Assembly: GCA_963803575.1 (NCBI GenBank)
Contig: CAWDMW010000002.1
Location: 186,001 to 250,000, forward strand
Origin: CAWDMW01 sp963803575
GTDB lineage: Bacteria; Pseudomonadota; Alphaproteobacteria; Rickettsiales; UBA998
DNA length: 64,000 bases
Direction: 5' to 3'
Shown piece by piece: positions 1 through 8,696 of this stretch (positions are counted from its first letter, which is position 1; the number at the start of each line of letters is the position of its first letter). The position numbers were made by a program, and so were the translations under genes. The notes beneath the pieces are model-generated. The model searched no databases. It saw only the letters and a list, made by a program, of their open reading frames with translations, and was not told the origin of the DNA.

Positions 1-2
1 AA

Positions 3-134
3 CTGGACATGCCCGAAGAACGCGCCAATACAATCGCCCGTGACTTAATCAATATGCACATCCCCAACCTTGCCGGTGCCGCTACCTCCATTGCCCTGTT
101 GTGCAACTCCCATAGCGCCCATATTGGTAATTAA
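3..134 (+). CDS. 3' end of an unrecognised protein (partial)
   Basis: Only the last 43 codons are in the window, open from the first complete codon at base 3 to a TAA at 132-134. The tail contains PEERANTIARDLINMHIP and ends SAHIGN. It looks helical and amphipathic and I do not recognise a family. It converges on the minus-strand gene that ends at 163, with a terminator hairpin between them. Reading direction is inferred from the open frame; the short length keeps confidence modest. Confidence 0.4.
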   Translation: MDMPEERANTIARDLINMHIPNLAGAATSIALLCNSHSAHIGN

Positions 135-148
135 CCCGATTTTTGAGC

Positions 149-175
149 AAAAAAAACCCTGCCTATGGGGCAGGG
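149..175 (-). terminator. Intrinsic terminator overlapping the stop codon of the secreted-protein gene
   Basis: On the minus strand a 7-bp GC-rich stem (CCCTGCC with GGCAGGG, loop of about five bases) is followed by eight T. The TAG stop of the upstream gene (163-165) lies inside the hairpin, so termination and translation end are packed together. Confidence 0.8.
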
Positions 176-798
176 AGAGCTTCTGACGCAAGCGTAACAT
201 TTTTACAAAAGACAGCGGTTCGCCGCATATTGCGACGTTCTGCTTCGGTGAAGAGTTCCAGAACATCCGGATCTCCTCGTTTAATAGCATTTGCCATACC
301 CATAAAATTAATATTATTTTTTTTATAGGCGGAACATGCTTGTGCCATTTTAACCGTATTTTGCGTGCTTACACGGTCAGTTAGCAATCGCGAAAGTTTC
401 CGACATTGCTTTCCAACGCCACTTCTTCCAAGTGGGACACGGAGTTGAGCAGACGCGCTAAAACTCCCCGTATCAGTAGAGAAATCAGGCGAAGCGTTCG
501 TACTAAAGTCTGTAACGCCCCCACCTATCTGAAGCTGTGCACCCCTATTTCCAAAACATCGTCCTTCTTCAGTTTGTATCCCAAAGTCAGACGAACTTTG
601 GATGCTCGTGTTATATATTGGACTATTACTTTTATTATCAAACGTGGCATTATCCACGTTTGAGTTACTATTAGCATTGTCCTGTTGTATGTTTGAAGTA
701 GTAGCATCGGGAACAGTTACCTGAGCCTGCGCGGACATATTGCCACCACCAAACAAAGCAGCAGCAGCCATTACACCAGCCAAAATAAATCTTTTCAT
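163..798 (-). CDS. Secreted Asn/Ser-rich protein of unknown function
   Basis: A 211-residue protein starting at the ATG at 796-798. I chose this start because it begins directly with a signal peptide (MKRFILAGVMAAAALFGGG, cleavage expected after AQA); the longer upstream extension has no sense as a leader. The mature N-terminus is very rich in Asn, Ser, Asp and Thr (about residues 28-70). A middle section has alternating beta-like stretches (AQLQIGGG, SASAQLRVPLG). A basic, Cys-containing C-terminal part follows, with Cys near CRKLS, QACSA and VFCKN. I do not recognise a family. The next upstream gene on the same strand (951-1313) also encodes a small secreted Asn/Ser-rich protein, so both may be surface or matrix proteins. 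Function is not assignable from sequence. Confidence 0.7.
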   Translation of the reverse strand: MKRFILAGVMAAAALFGGGNMSAQAQVTVPDATTSNIQQDNANSNSNVDNATFDNKSNSPIYNTSIQSSSDFGIQTEEGRCFGNRGAQLQIGGGVTDFSTNASPDFSTDTGSFSASAQLRVPLGRSGVGKQCRKLSRLLTDRVSTQNTVKMAQACSAYKKNNINFMGMANAIKRGDPDVLELFTEAERRNMRRTAVFCKNVTLASEALPAP

Positions 799-950
799 GA
801 TCTTTAGTGATAAAATGAAATGAAGTGAACTAATAATCGAAAAATTAAGCACCCAAATAGAAAGAAAGCCGGAATCGCTTACCTGCCCCATGGAAGCAAA
901 TAAGGGATCCGGCTTCAGTCTGTCAGGCGGTTACACCTGACGCGGAAGAA

Positions 951-1313
951 TTACCAGTCGAAAGAGTTATCTACCCAAGTTTCCTTGCTACTAGAGTTCT
1001 CCCAACTGTTGGAAACAGAGTTTCCAACATAGGTCTGCGTGTCATTGAGTGTTCCAGAGTTGATATTTTTTTTATCTTTCTGAAAACTAACGCCATCAAT
1101 CGTTCCAAATTCGTTTATTTTAGTTTTTTCACTAAAATTGCTATGCTCGACCCTTGTGCCATTAAAGTTCACAGATTGGTGAGATGTTCCTCCACCATAT
1201 CTGTGAGTGTTCTGGATCTTAATTCCATTACTTCCAGCAAGCGCAGAGCTTGCAGAAGCAACGATACCGACAACACCGATAGCAGCAGCGGTCAAAACTT
1301 TGGATAAATTCAT
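951..1313 (-). CDS. Small secreted Asn/Ser/Thr-rich protein
   Basis: A 120-residue protein starting at the ATG at 1311-1313, chosen because it opens a clear Sec signal peptide (MNLSKVLTAAAIGVVGIVAS, likely cleaved after ALA). The mature part is low in hydrophobics and rich in Asn, Ser, Thr and Lys, with alternating polar patterns such as SVNFNGTRVEHSNF and SVSNSWENSSSKETWVDNS that suggest an extended beta or amyloid-like surface protein. No cysteines are seen in the mature part. It shares overall style, but no alignable sequence, with the secreted protein at 163-798. No family recognised. Confidence 0.65.
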   Translation of the reverse strand: MNLSKVLTAAAIGVVGIVASASSALAGSNGIKIQNTHRYGGGTSHQSVNFNGTRVEHSNFSEKTKINEFGTIDGVSFQKDKKNINSGTLNDTQTYVGNSVSNSWENSSSKETWVDNSFDW

Positions 1314-1424
1314 AGTCTTGGTTTGTATTTTTGTAATTGTGGACAAATCTAGTCTGGCCACGATTTAACTCTTCTAGAAAGAGTAGTAAAACGCCCCACA
1401 CATACCAAGTGCGAGACAAAGGCC

Positions 1425-1443
1425 TGAAGAAAAAATTTCTTCA
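1425..1443. promoter_or_regulatory. Perfect 8-3-8 inverted repeat, possible operator
   Basis: TGAAGAAAAAATTTCTTCA is a perfect palindrome with 8-bp arms. It lies 112 bp upstream of the start of the secreted protein gene at 951-1313 and 60 bp downstream of the ELM1-family gene. It could be an operator for the secreted-protein promoter or a weak AU-rich terminator of the upstream gene. There is no direct evidence for either. Confidence 0.3.
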
Positions 1444-1502
1444 TAAAGGCTAGATTTGAAATGACTTATATGCCCTCCCCCTCGACATGTCAACCAGTAT
1501 TT

Positions 1503-2456
1503 TTAACTTTTTTTGTAGAGAAAGGTTAGCTTATCTGCAATACGTTTTGCTTCATCCAACCGTTCTCCTCCTGTCCAGTCATGTACATAATTCTCAGCCA
1601 TACGTGCGTGGCCTGCGTCACACATAGCGTCAATAAACCGTGTGTGCTTCGGACTTGCTGCATGTTGCATAGTCAACACATACACAGGTTTGGCCGTATA
1701 TGCCGCTTCCGATAGCATAGAAACACTATCTGCCGTTACCACCACCCTATCTGCCTGCGCCAGCCAACTATGATACGGATTCTGCGCGGTACTACCTGGC
1801 ACATAATCAAGCACTGGCTTGCCACTTGCCTGAAGCGCGTGGCATAATTGCTCAGTGATGGCTGTGGGAGTGCGGCGGCTGGCTGTTACCAGAAAGGTAC
1901 CCGTATCCTGAATGCATGGATGCATTGCTTTCATCCATCCCTGCACATCTCCTGCTACACATTTACCATATGCTGTGGTGCCTCCTACGCAAAGCAGCGT
2001 ATAAGGGCGCGGCATTTGTACTGGCAAGGCTTGCGCTGCCTGCTGCAACATTTCATCCGTTAACGCATGTGGCGCACCCAGCGTAGAGAAGATACGTGGA
2101 TCAGCATTAGAAGGATTATCATGTAGAGGAAGAATGACCTGATCAAATGCAGCGCTATCCTGCATCCCTGTATGCATAGAATGCACCAGCCGCACATTAG
2201 GGTGCTGACGCTTAATGTAGGCTGCGACCGGCGCACTACGCCTGCCAGCAGACAACACCATATCCGGCCATGGCGGGGCAATAATATGCTTGTTGCGTAT
2301 CCCATGTAGCCCTCGGGCAAAAAACCCCCAGTTGGGCAGCTTTGCTAAAGGGCTATAGTCAAGTGGTTTATCATGATACGCTGCATCCAGATGTTGCGCG
2401 ATGCCGCGCACCTGCGATGCCGTACCCGGGCGATGATCGGTCAGTACCCATAACAT
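1503..2456 (-). CDS. ELM1-family (mitochondrial fission ELM1-like) protein
   Basis: A 317-residue protein that begins MLWVLTDHRPGTASQVRGIA, the typical N-terminus of the ELM1/COG3660 family of alphaproteobacteria and plants. It has a nucleotide-sugar-transferase-like two-domain layout: an N-terminal half ending around LPLHDNPSNADPRIFSTLGAPH and a C-terminal half with LLCVGGTTAYGK, TASRRTP and VVTADSVSMLSEA. The latter resembles the donor-binding part of GT-B glycosyltransferases. The plant member acts in mitochondrial fission; the bacterial role is not established. Its ATG (2454-2456) directly abuts the TAA of the upstream gene (2457-2459), which implies translational coupling. Confidence 0.8.
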   Translation of the reverse strand: MLWVLTDHRPGTASQVRGIAQHLDAAYHDKPLDYSPLAKLPNWGFFARGLHGIRNKHIIAPPWPDMVLSAGRRSAPVAAYIKRQHPNVRLVHSMHTGMQDSAAFDQVILPLHDNPSNADPRIFSTLGAPHALTDEMLQQAAQALPVQMPRPYTLLCVGGTTAYGKCVAGDVQGWMKAMHPCIQDTGTFLVTASRRTPTAITEQLCHALQASGKPVLDYVPGSTAQNPYHSWLAQADRVVVTADSVSMLSEAAYTAKPVYVLTMQHAASPKHTRFIDAMCDAGHARMAENYVHDWTGGERLDEAKRIADKLTFLYKKS

Positions 2457-4307
2457 TTAACGTGCAGTCATTAATGCTTGCTGTGGCATGGTAACTAATC
2501 CATCATTACTGATACCCACCGTATCAATCATTGAATGAGGATTCAACGGTGCCGCCTGCTGGTAAGCTGCGGATTCCTGTGGCCATAACCGAATCGCGCT
2601 GCCTTCCACTTGCTGCGTGAGTTCAGGTGGTAGCGTGTCGGGAATCACATCTGGCATAGGTACCGTTGTTGCCATATCTTCCCATGTGGCCGCTACCTTA
2701 GACGGGCGGGTTTCCTGTATATGCTCCAGACGCCGCTGCAAATGAGGCAGATAAATATCCTGATAAATCTCGGTAATACCCGGCACAATAAAGTCCATCA
2801 TCCCCTTATGATCCACATGTTCCACGTAACGCATCTCGGCGTAGCGCGGAATCACTTCACGAAAACGATCCAGTGGCTCTTCATAGCTTTGAATGCGATC
2901 ATAGGTAGGAGATTCCATTTGCAAAAACTGAAAGGCTTCATTAATCGCACCAATAAAGGTCTGAACAGACGTATCTTCTGAGCGCAACATTTCAGAAACG
3001 CTTTGCCCACCTGATGCATAACGTGGTGAATCAAACATCGCCATGACGTGCGCTTTTTGCTCTGCTGTGCCTGTCACATACTCGTCCGCCAGCGCCTTCA
3101 ACTCAATCAGCCGCGCTTCATCAGATGCCAGTAATGCATCACCTCTTTGCCCATCTTCCATAGACATAAATTGTGATGGATACATTAGATGATGCAACTC
3201 ATGCACCAGCGTGCGATTATTGCGCGGCGTGCCTAAATCCTGAGAAAGATAAATCTGATACATGGAATGCGTTTCGCCGTTGGGTGAGACAGACTCAAAC
3301 GAAGTATGATATCCTGTGGCAGCCGTACCCGTCAGCGTATAAAGGTCAGGCTCCTGCGTCATAATAATCACGCCGCCTTCTTCAAAAAATAATTCAGACA
3401 CCACTGGCGGCACATAATCCATAGCACCTGCCACCAATTCTTCATTGCGGCGTTGCTCGGGCATATTCACATAATCATCAACCCTGTTGCGATAATCCGT
3501 AACCGTAGAATCAATACGCACCTCTTTACCCATAGCAATGGCTTCAGCAACAGGTGCAGGCGACTGACCAGTTTGCGCTTCATGCACTCGGCCATACGTC
3601 CAGTTAATCACATCATTAAGCGGAAATCCGCGCGTACTCATATGATCGACCAGCGCATAAATATCGCCCTGCAAATCAGGATCAATCCCGATAAGCTGCG
3701 CGACACTATCTGCACCATCTGTGGCAACCGTCTCTACCATTTGCGTGGTTGTCGTTCCCAGCGCATCACGCAGATCATGCAGTAATTGCTGCAGTGAAGG
3801 ATGCGCCACACCGCGCTGTTGCAGGGAATCCGCTGTCGTTCCTAGCAATTCGGGGTACCCCTTATCCGCCAGCACACATTCCACCATCAGGTAAATCTTT
3901 GTTGCTTCACGATACGCTTCAAATCCGGCGGCACTCAATAATTCCGGGAAAGGTTCGCCATTCACCATATGCGACAATGGGTAATCATACGGATCAGATG
4001 GTAACGGATGAAAGGCTGACACATCAGGAATGGCATTACTTAAATTAGGCGGTACAGCCACTTTATCCTGCAATGCATTCATGTACATTCCCCTAACCGG
4101 ATCATCTTTGTATGGTGGATAGGGTAATGAAAAAGCGTTCTCTAATTTTTCCCGCAATTGTGATTCGCGCGCTGGTGTCAAATCATCCGGATGAATCCAG
4201 ATAGTCGGGTTCATGGCATCCTGAAAGGCTATCTGATCGGGCAGAATACGATTATCACGGACAAATAAGTCCGGATCAAATGGAGGGTATAACGTGTTAA
4301 TGGCCAT
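2457..4307 (-). CDS. Large protein with an HExxH metallopeptidase-like motif, otherwise unknown
   Basis: A 616-residue protein without signal peptide or membrane segment. Around residues 365-373 it reads NRTLVHELHHLMYPSQ, so HELHH at about 369-373 fits a zincin HExxH helix, and a downstream ASDEARLIELKALADEY helix offers acidic residues as a possible third ligand. The rest is rich in Pro, Asp and Glu and I recognise no family. An upstream segment (YHTSFESVSPNGETHSMYQIYLS) looks like the beta-edge strand common before zincin helices. The gene is immediately upstream of the ELM1-like gene with no spacing, so the two are probably made together. Catalytic activity is inferred from one motif only. 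Confidence 0.7.
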   Translation of the reverse strand: MAINTLYPPFDPDLFVRDNRILPDQIAFQDAMNPTIWIHPDDLTPARESQLREKLENAFSLPYPPYKDDPVRGMYMNALQDKVAVPPNLSNAIPDVSAFHPLPSDPYDYPLSHMVNGEPFPELLSAAGFEAYREATKIYLMVECVLADKGYPELLGTTADSLQQRGVAHPSLQQLLHDLRDALGTTTTQMVETVATDGADSVAQLIGIDPDLQGDIYALVDHMSTRGFPLNDVINWTYGRVHEAQTGQSPAPVAEAIAMGKEVRIDSTVTDYRNRVDDYVNMPEQRRNEELVAGAMDYVPPVVSELFFEEGGVIIMTQEPDLYTLTGTAATGYHTSFESVSPNGETHSMYQIYLSQDLGTPRNNRTLVHELHHLMYPSQFMSMEDGQRGDALLASDEARLIELKALADEYVTGTAEQKAHVMAMFDSPRYASGGQSVSEMLRSEDTSVQTFIGAINEAFQFLQMESPTYDRIQSYEEPLDRFREVIPRYAEMRYVEHVDHKGMMDFIVPGITEIYQDIYLPHLQRRLEHIQETRPSKVAATWEDMATTVPMPDVIPDTLPPELTQQVEGSAIRLWPQESAAYQQAAPLNPHSMIDTVGISNDGLVTMPQQALMTAR

Positions 4308-4391
4308 GTAGAAGTAACTATAGGTGCTTACTTTGCATCATAGCAACCTGCTAATATCAACGGTATGACAATTCCATGACATTTCATTACC

Positions 4392-5111
4392 TTACTGTCT
4401 GGCAGGCATCAGCAACGTGGCAATTGCGGAGGTTTTAACCGGTTGAGGAATGGAGGCATAAAGCTGCTTTTCTACTTCCACCAGCAATACACCACCCCAA
4501 TGTGGGATACATAACCGTCCCAACACTTCCAGCAAACGCGATAGTTTACGAATAATCCGCCAGTTAGCCGGACTATAAAAAATGGCACTGGTGGAGCGCA
4601 TAAAGGTAAATCCAGCCTGTTCTGCACGATGCCGCAATGACGCAACATGGTAAGGATAGCCGCTACCAAACGGGTTGTTACTATAGCGTGACCATACCCC
4701 GCTACGGTTTGGCACTACCAGCAATGCTCGCCCACCTGGCACCAGCACACGGTAAAGTTCTTCCATCAGTTCCGGCACATGTGAGCTATGTTCAATTGCG
4801 TGACACACCAGCACCCGCCCCACGCTGTTATCCTGCAAGGGAAGTTGCGTACCATGACACAACACACTGTGATTACTCACATCAGCCGGCCAATACATCC
4901 CGCCAATTTCTGGCAGCATGAGGGAAGCCACATGCCGTGCAGGCGCAATATAGCGCCGCAGGTACGGCAGCGCAAACCCAACTCCTGCTAGCGATACATC
5001 CTGCATATCCGGCCAGATACGCATAATAGCATTACCCATATCTCGCCTGACGCACTGACCCAGCGCAGAAGCATAAAATTGCCGCAGCGCGACAACATCA
5101 GGGCGAAACAT
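4392..5111 (-). CDS. Class I SAM-dependent methyltransferase (type 11)
   Basis: A 239-residue protein. The sequence LPLQDNSVGRVLVCHAIEHS, then ELMEELYRVLVPGGRALLVVPNR, matches motifs around strands 4 and 5 of the Methyltransf_11 fold; the acidic loop and HAIEH segment are characteristic. The glycine-rich SAM loop of strand 1 is degenerate here (VGFALPYLRRYI), which is common in this alphaproteobacterial subfamily. The substrate is unknown. It stands alone on the minus strand between the HExxH gene and the universal stress protein. Confidence 0.8.
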   Translation of the reverse strand: MFRPDVVALRQFYASALGQCVRRDMGNAIMRIWPDMQDVSLAGVGFALPYLRRYIAPARHVASLMLPEIGGMYWPADVSNHSVLCHGTQLPLQDNSVGRVLVCHAIEHSSHVPELMEELYRVLVPGGRALLVVPNRSGVWSRYSNNPFGSGYPYHVASLRHRAEQAGFTFMRSTSAIFYSPANWRIIRKLSRLLEVLGRLCIPHWGGVLLVEVEKQLYASIPQPVKTSAIATLLMPARQ

Positions 5112-5147
5112 AACGCACCATCACTAACCCTATCACCACATCACGCA

Positions 5148-5675
5148 TCAGCTTATTTCGATAATTTGCTGATCCGTCAAATTGCCCGGCACCAGCATAA
5201 TGGGCATAAGTAATTTCTCCCCCAACTGCGTGGAAAGCCATGCAACCAGCTTACCCTTGGAAGAACCCGGCACCACTCCAAGCACCACCATATTCACATC
5301 ACTATCCTGCGCCACCGCCACAATCGTCTCTCCAATGGCACCTTCCTGCAGCATGACGTTGGGTGGCATTCCGGTAATTTCTTCAGACAACGTGCTTAAA
5401 TCTGCCAGCATCATGCGCGCCCGGTCGTAACGCTCCTCACGGATGCGCTCCCCCACACCAAACAGCCCATGCGTATCATCCACAGGAATCACATGTAAAA
5501 TATCCACGGTGCCGTTACGTTTGCGCGCTTTAATGGAAGCCAGCCGCAAAGCCACCTCCGCCTCTTCCTGATCGTTCACGCACACCATAAACCGTATAGG
5601 CGTTGGCGGAACATTCACATAAGCAGCAGGAGGGTTGCGATGTGTAGGAAATTCAGAATCTGTCATACCAGTCAT
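5148..5675 (-). CDS. Universal stress protein (UspA family)
   Basis: A 175-residue single-domain Usp. After a Pro-rich N-terminal 28 residues comes IRFMVCVNDQEEAEVALRLA (strand 1 and helix 1). The DILHVIPV strand follows, and near the C-terminus come DVNMVVLGVVPGSSKGKLVAWLSTQ and PIMLVPGN. The GxxxGS-like run (GVVPGSSKGK) is a partial ATP-binding-type signature. It is followed by the TIGR02186 gene upstream on the same strand with an 18-bp gap, so co-transcription is plausible. It probably responds to stress; no partner is evident. Confidence 0.85.
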   Translation of the reverse strand: MTGMTDSEFPTHRNPPAAYVNVPPTPIRFMVCVNDQEEAEVALRLASIKARKRNGTVDILHVIPVDDTHGLFGVGERIREERYDRARMMLADLSTLSEEITGMPPNVMLQEGAIGETIVAVAQDSDVNMVVLGVVPGSSKGKLVAWLSTQLGEKLLMPIMLVPGNLTDQQIIEIS

Positions 5676-5693
5676 TACTCTGTTGAACGTTCA

Positions 5694-6446
5694 TTATACA
5701 CGGTGGAACAAACGAATAGCAAGCACGCCACCAAACAGCGCAACCATAATTGCGATAACGCCATAAAGCTTCGGAGACTCATGCGCCAACCCATACACAA
5801 ACGCATCTAATCCGCTCTTATAGACATGGATAGGCGTGGTATGAGTTGCCGTGATTTCACCGTCTGACACCAGATACACCTCCACACTATACGAGCCGGT
5901 TGGCGTGTTATCCGGAAAAGGAATCGTTGCACGGAACAACCCACCACCCACAAAGGTAATGGGCAATATATCCGGGTGGTATAATCTGGCAGTCCTCAAA
6001 TTTTGCAGTAAGGCAGAAGCAAAATTCGTGCGCTCATCATGCTGTGGCTGTGGCAAAGCATTGTCAGAAAATGGTTGGATAGCCTCGTCATAACCAATTT
6101 GCAAAGCCTCAAAATAGACACTTTTCATGATCTGGTCATAGGGGCGTGACGCGGCAACCGTGTAAAATGCTGGTATAGCATCAAATGTTTCCGATGCACG
6201 ATTCACCCATATACCCGCAATTTGCTCTTTCTTACGCACCACTGCATTACGACGCGCACCTCGCACGACAACAATAATGTCCCCCGTACCGTTGCGCGTA
6301 CCGAAAAGCAGTAACTCGGTTCCATCAAATGCACTATGAATCACAATGTCATGACTGGAAATTTCCGCAATTAACGGACGGCTAGATGCAGGTGGACTCC
6401 ATATCAACGCTATCAGCCCCAATAATAACGCAACACCATGTTTCAT
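5694..6446 (-). CDS. TIGR02186-family membrane protein
   Basis: A 250-residue protein with an N-terminal signal sequence (LLLGLIALIWSPPASS), a periplasmic beta-rich domain opening PLIAEISSHDIVIHSAFDG, and one C-terminal membrane helix (VIAIMVALFGGVLAIRLF) followed by HRV. This matches TIGR02186, a family of unknown function found in alphaproteobacteria beside TauE/SafE exporters, as here. Its start overlaps the exporter stop by 4 bp (ATGA), so the two are co-translated. It is probably an accessory subunit of the anion exporter. Confidence 0.85.
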   Translation of the reverse strand: MKHGVALLLGLIALIWSPPASSRPLIAEISSHDIVIHSAFDGTELLLFGTRNGTGDIIVVVRGARRNAVVRKKEQIAGIWVNRASETFDAIPAFYTVAASRPYDQIMKSVYFEALQIGYDEAIQPFSDNALPQPQHDERTNFASALLQNLRTARLYHPDILPITFVGGGLFRATIPFPDNTPTGSYSVEVYLVSDGEITATHTTPIHVYKSGLDAFVYGLAHESPKLYGVIAIMVALFGGVLAIRLFHRV

Positions 6447-7411
6447 ACGAACTGCATACTGAAGATGTTATCTGGCGTAGACACAAGATTGATGCCCAGC
6501 CGTAATGCGACCATCAACACAATACCCGCCAGCATTGCCCGCAAATATTCCTCCGGTAGCTTCAACCCAAAGCGCGTACCAAATTGCGCGCCAATCGACG
6601 AACCAATCAGCATCAACCCGGCCAGCACAATATCCACACTTTGCGTGGTCATGGCATGAAGGAACGTCACATTGGAGGTCACAAAAATCACCTGAAACAG
6701 AGACGTTCCAACCACCACAGATGCAGGCATTTTTAAAATATACAGCATCGCCGGAATCATGAAGAACCCACCACCAATACCCAGCAAAGACACCAGCACC
6801 CCGATAATCGCACTGACTCCCACCGGTACCAGCACACTCATTTCCAGTTGTGATTTAGGGAATTGCATTACAAATGGCAAAAAAGCAAATGGCTGCTTTT
6901 TAGGTGCGATAACAGGCGGGGAAGCAATCACAGCACAGCTGGATATGGTGGTACCCTCTGCCATCACCGTGTGCTTTGCTGCGTGACGTTTACGGTAAAT
7001 TACACGGCCACTTTCAATCGCCATAGTGCCACCAATGAGCGACAGAAATAACACGTAGCTGACAGAAATCACCAGATCAATTTGTCCAAGCCCTTTAAGG
7101 AAGGAGAAAATCCATACCCCTACCGTGGAACCCATCAAACCACCCAGCAACAATAATCCGCCCATACGGAAATCTACATTACCCTTGCGCCAATGCGAAT
7201 GAAACCCTGACACAGAAGATGCAATAATCTGGTTAGCCACACTCGCCACCGCCACTGGAGGTGGAATACCAATAAAGATCAGTAGCGGTGTCATCAAAAA
7301 TCCGCCACCTACACCAAATAATCCAGACAATATCCCTGTCATGCCACCTAAAAACAGTAGCAACACCATATCAACAGACATTTGTGCAATAGGCAGATAT
7401 AGAGAAATCAT
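6443..7411 (-). CDS. Sulfite exporter TauE/SafE family protein
   Basis: A 322-residue polytopic inner-membrane protein. Two homologous TauE/SafE repeats are visible. The first has GILSGLFGVGGGFLMTPLLI at about residues 24-43, and the second has IGVLVSLLGIGGGFFMIPAM. A hydrophilic linker of about 50 residues separates them. Family members export sulfite, sulfoacetate or related organosulfur anions; the substrate here is not determinable. It lies 4 bp downstream of the lipoprotein gene and overlaps the TIGR02186 gene, forming a three-gene operon. Confidence 0.88.
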   Translation of the reverse strand: MISLYLPIAQMSVDMVLLLFLGGMTGILSGLFGVGGGFLMTPLLIFIGIPPPVAVASVANQIIASSVSGFHSHWRKGNVDFRMGGLLLLGGLMGSTVGVWIFSFLKGLGQIDLVISVSYVLFLSLIGGTMAIESGRVIYRKRHAAKHTVMAEGTTISSCAVIASPPVIAPKKQPFAFLPFVMQFPKSQLEMSVLVPVGVSAIIGVLVSLLGIGGGFFMIPAMLYILKMPASVVVGTSLFQVIFVTSNVTFLHAMTTQSVDIVLAGLMLIGSSIGAQFGTRFGLKLPEEYLRAMLAGIVLMVALRLGINLVSTPDNIFSMQFV

Positions 7412-7415
7412 AGGA

Positions 7416-7994
7416 TTATGGCTGCATCAGATAATTGCCAAAATACGTCTCTAGCTGGGTAGGAATATTACGTTCCAGCCGATCAGCCACCGCGCGCGAC
7501 ATTTCTGCAAAAAACATCTCATACTCTGGACGCGATGCATCTTTTTCCAGTTCACGTGTCACACGGATGGTTGCATTAGAGGTAGCACGTGCCAGCCGGT
7601 CTGTTGACTCATATAATTTCAGTTCCAGCTCTAACACTGTTGTGTAAGAGTAAAAATCCGTATGGGTTGCACGCTTATTGCGCGCTGTCTCTGACTTGAC
7701 CACATCCACTTCCAGGCGCGCACCATTTTGCCCCGTTGCCGTCAAGCGCTTCTCAAACCATTCTGCGGCCAGATTATGGGGCGAGACAGGCAAAGGGCTT
7801 GGTGCATTTTCTGGCTTACGGCCAAACACCTGTATTTTTTCTACTGCCATGGCAATAGGGTACGTGTCATCAATGTAGGGAGCGCGTGCATCATAATGTT
7901 CCGTACAACCCTGCAACACCATCATGCTTGCGCAAAGCACCATCAGCATCAGAAAAGAGCGAGGAAAAAAAGAATTAAGGCAGTATCGTTGCAT
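7416..7994 (-). CDS. Predicted outer-membrane or periplasmic lipoprotein
   Basis: A 192-residue protein with a lipobox: a hydrophobic run ends in VLQGC with the lipidated Cys at residue 30. The mature domain mixes helices and strands (IQVFGRKPENAPSPLP, FEKRLTATGQNGARLEVDVV) and ends with an amphipathic helix (ADRLERNIPTQLETYFGNYL). It resembles small alphaproteobacterial lipoproteins of unknown function. As first gene of the TauE/TIR02186 operon on this strand it may work with the exporter. The only basis for function is the lipobox and the gene order. Confidence 0.7.
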   Translation of the reverse strand: MQRYCLNSFFPRSFLMLMVLCASMMVLQGCTEHYDARAPYIDDTYPIAMAVEKIQVFGRKPENAPSPLPVSPHNLAAEWFEKRLTATGQNGARLEVDVVKSETARNKRATHTDFYSYTTVLELELKLYESTDRLARATSNATIRVTRELEKDASRPEYEMFFAEMSRAVADRLERNIPTQLETYFGNYLMQP

Positions 7995-8201
7995 GGTAGG
8001 AGTACCTGTCGTCAGTCAGTAGTGAATATCATCTACCTGCATAGAGTGTCAGCTATCGTGTCGTCAATCCAGTGTTTTATGTTTTTGCGTATCGTTGTGA
8101 TGAAATTACAGCCTTCACGTGTTGCGTCTAACGCATAGCCGTCCTTAAGTACCGTAACAATAACACAAGAATTAATTAATTTTATATTTAGATTAATTGT
8201 A

Positions 8202-8207
8202 TATAAT
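8202..8207 (+). promoter_or_regulatory. Consensus -10 hexamer placed for a leaderless transcript
   Basis: TATAAT lies 7 nt upstream of the ATG at 8215, so a start of transcription at the normal distance would fall at the A of the start codon. No Shine-Dalgarno is visible. No clear -35 element is seen in the AT-rich upstream 25 bp. Confidence 0.4.
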
Positions 8208-8214
8208 GTTAACA

Positions 8215-8691
8215 ATGGATAATCAGGATAATAAATCAACCATACATCATGTTGCAGACCCCACAGGAGCCTGGCGCGTTGTACGTAAACTTCTGTCAAA
8301 ATTTCCAACGGTTGGGCCTCTGTTTAATCTTGGTGATCTGGCCAAAGACACCACGGAGGCAAATGTAGCATTAGGACGCTATGGCGTAGCAAGAAAAGAG
8401 GCATTACGCAACGGCAACATTAGCCCAGCGGAATCAGAAAAACTTGATGTGCTATACGAGAAATCGGTGAAAGAAGTTACCGATCTGGCTGAAAAGATTC
8501 CTTTTGGCGTAGGAGATATTATTGGTGTGACACGCGATGTGCAAAAGCTCATTGACTGGAGCGACAGGCAACCCACATGTGTCATGGATCATAAAGCGTG
8601 CAGTGATGCAGAGTTAGGCCATATAGAGTCACAAAATATTAAAGCTAATTCAGCATTACGTAGAGATAAACCTAGTCAGATAACGCGGTAA
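8215..8691 (+). CDS. Unknown protein, probably leaderless mRNA
   Basis: A 158-residue protein from the ATG at 8215 (an in-frame ATG at 8206 is inside the -10 hexamer and therefore less likely). It begins MDNQDNKSTIHHVADPTGAW and contains amphipathic helices and a Gly-rich turn (PFGVGDIIGVTRDVQKLIDW), with two Cys near the C-terminus (TCVMDHKACSD). No signal peptide or family recognised. It converges with the amidoligase gene, whose stop is only 5 bp away, so the two transcripts must overlap or share a terminator that I cannot see. Confidence 0.6.
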   Translation: MDNQDNKSTIHHVADPTGAWRVVRKLLSKFPTVGPLFNLGDLAKDTTEANVALGRYGVARKEALRNGNISPAESEKLDVLYEKSVKEVTDLAEKIPFGVGDIIGVTRDVQKLIDWSDRQPTCVMDHKACSDAELGHIESQNIKANSALRRDKPSQITR

Positions 8692-8696
8692 CTGGC

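Noticed and set aside
922..941. GTCAGG/CCTGAC hairpin as a terminator for the gene at 951
   Set aside because: The stem is only 6 bp and no U-tract follows on the minus strand.
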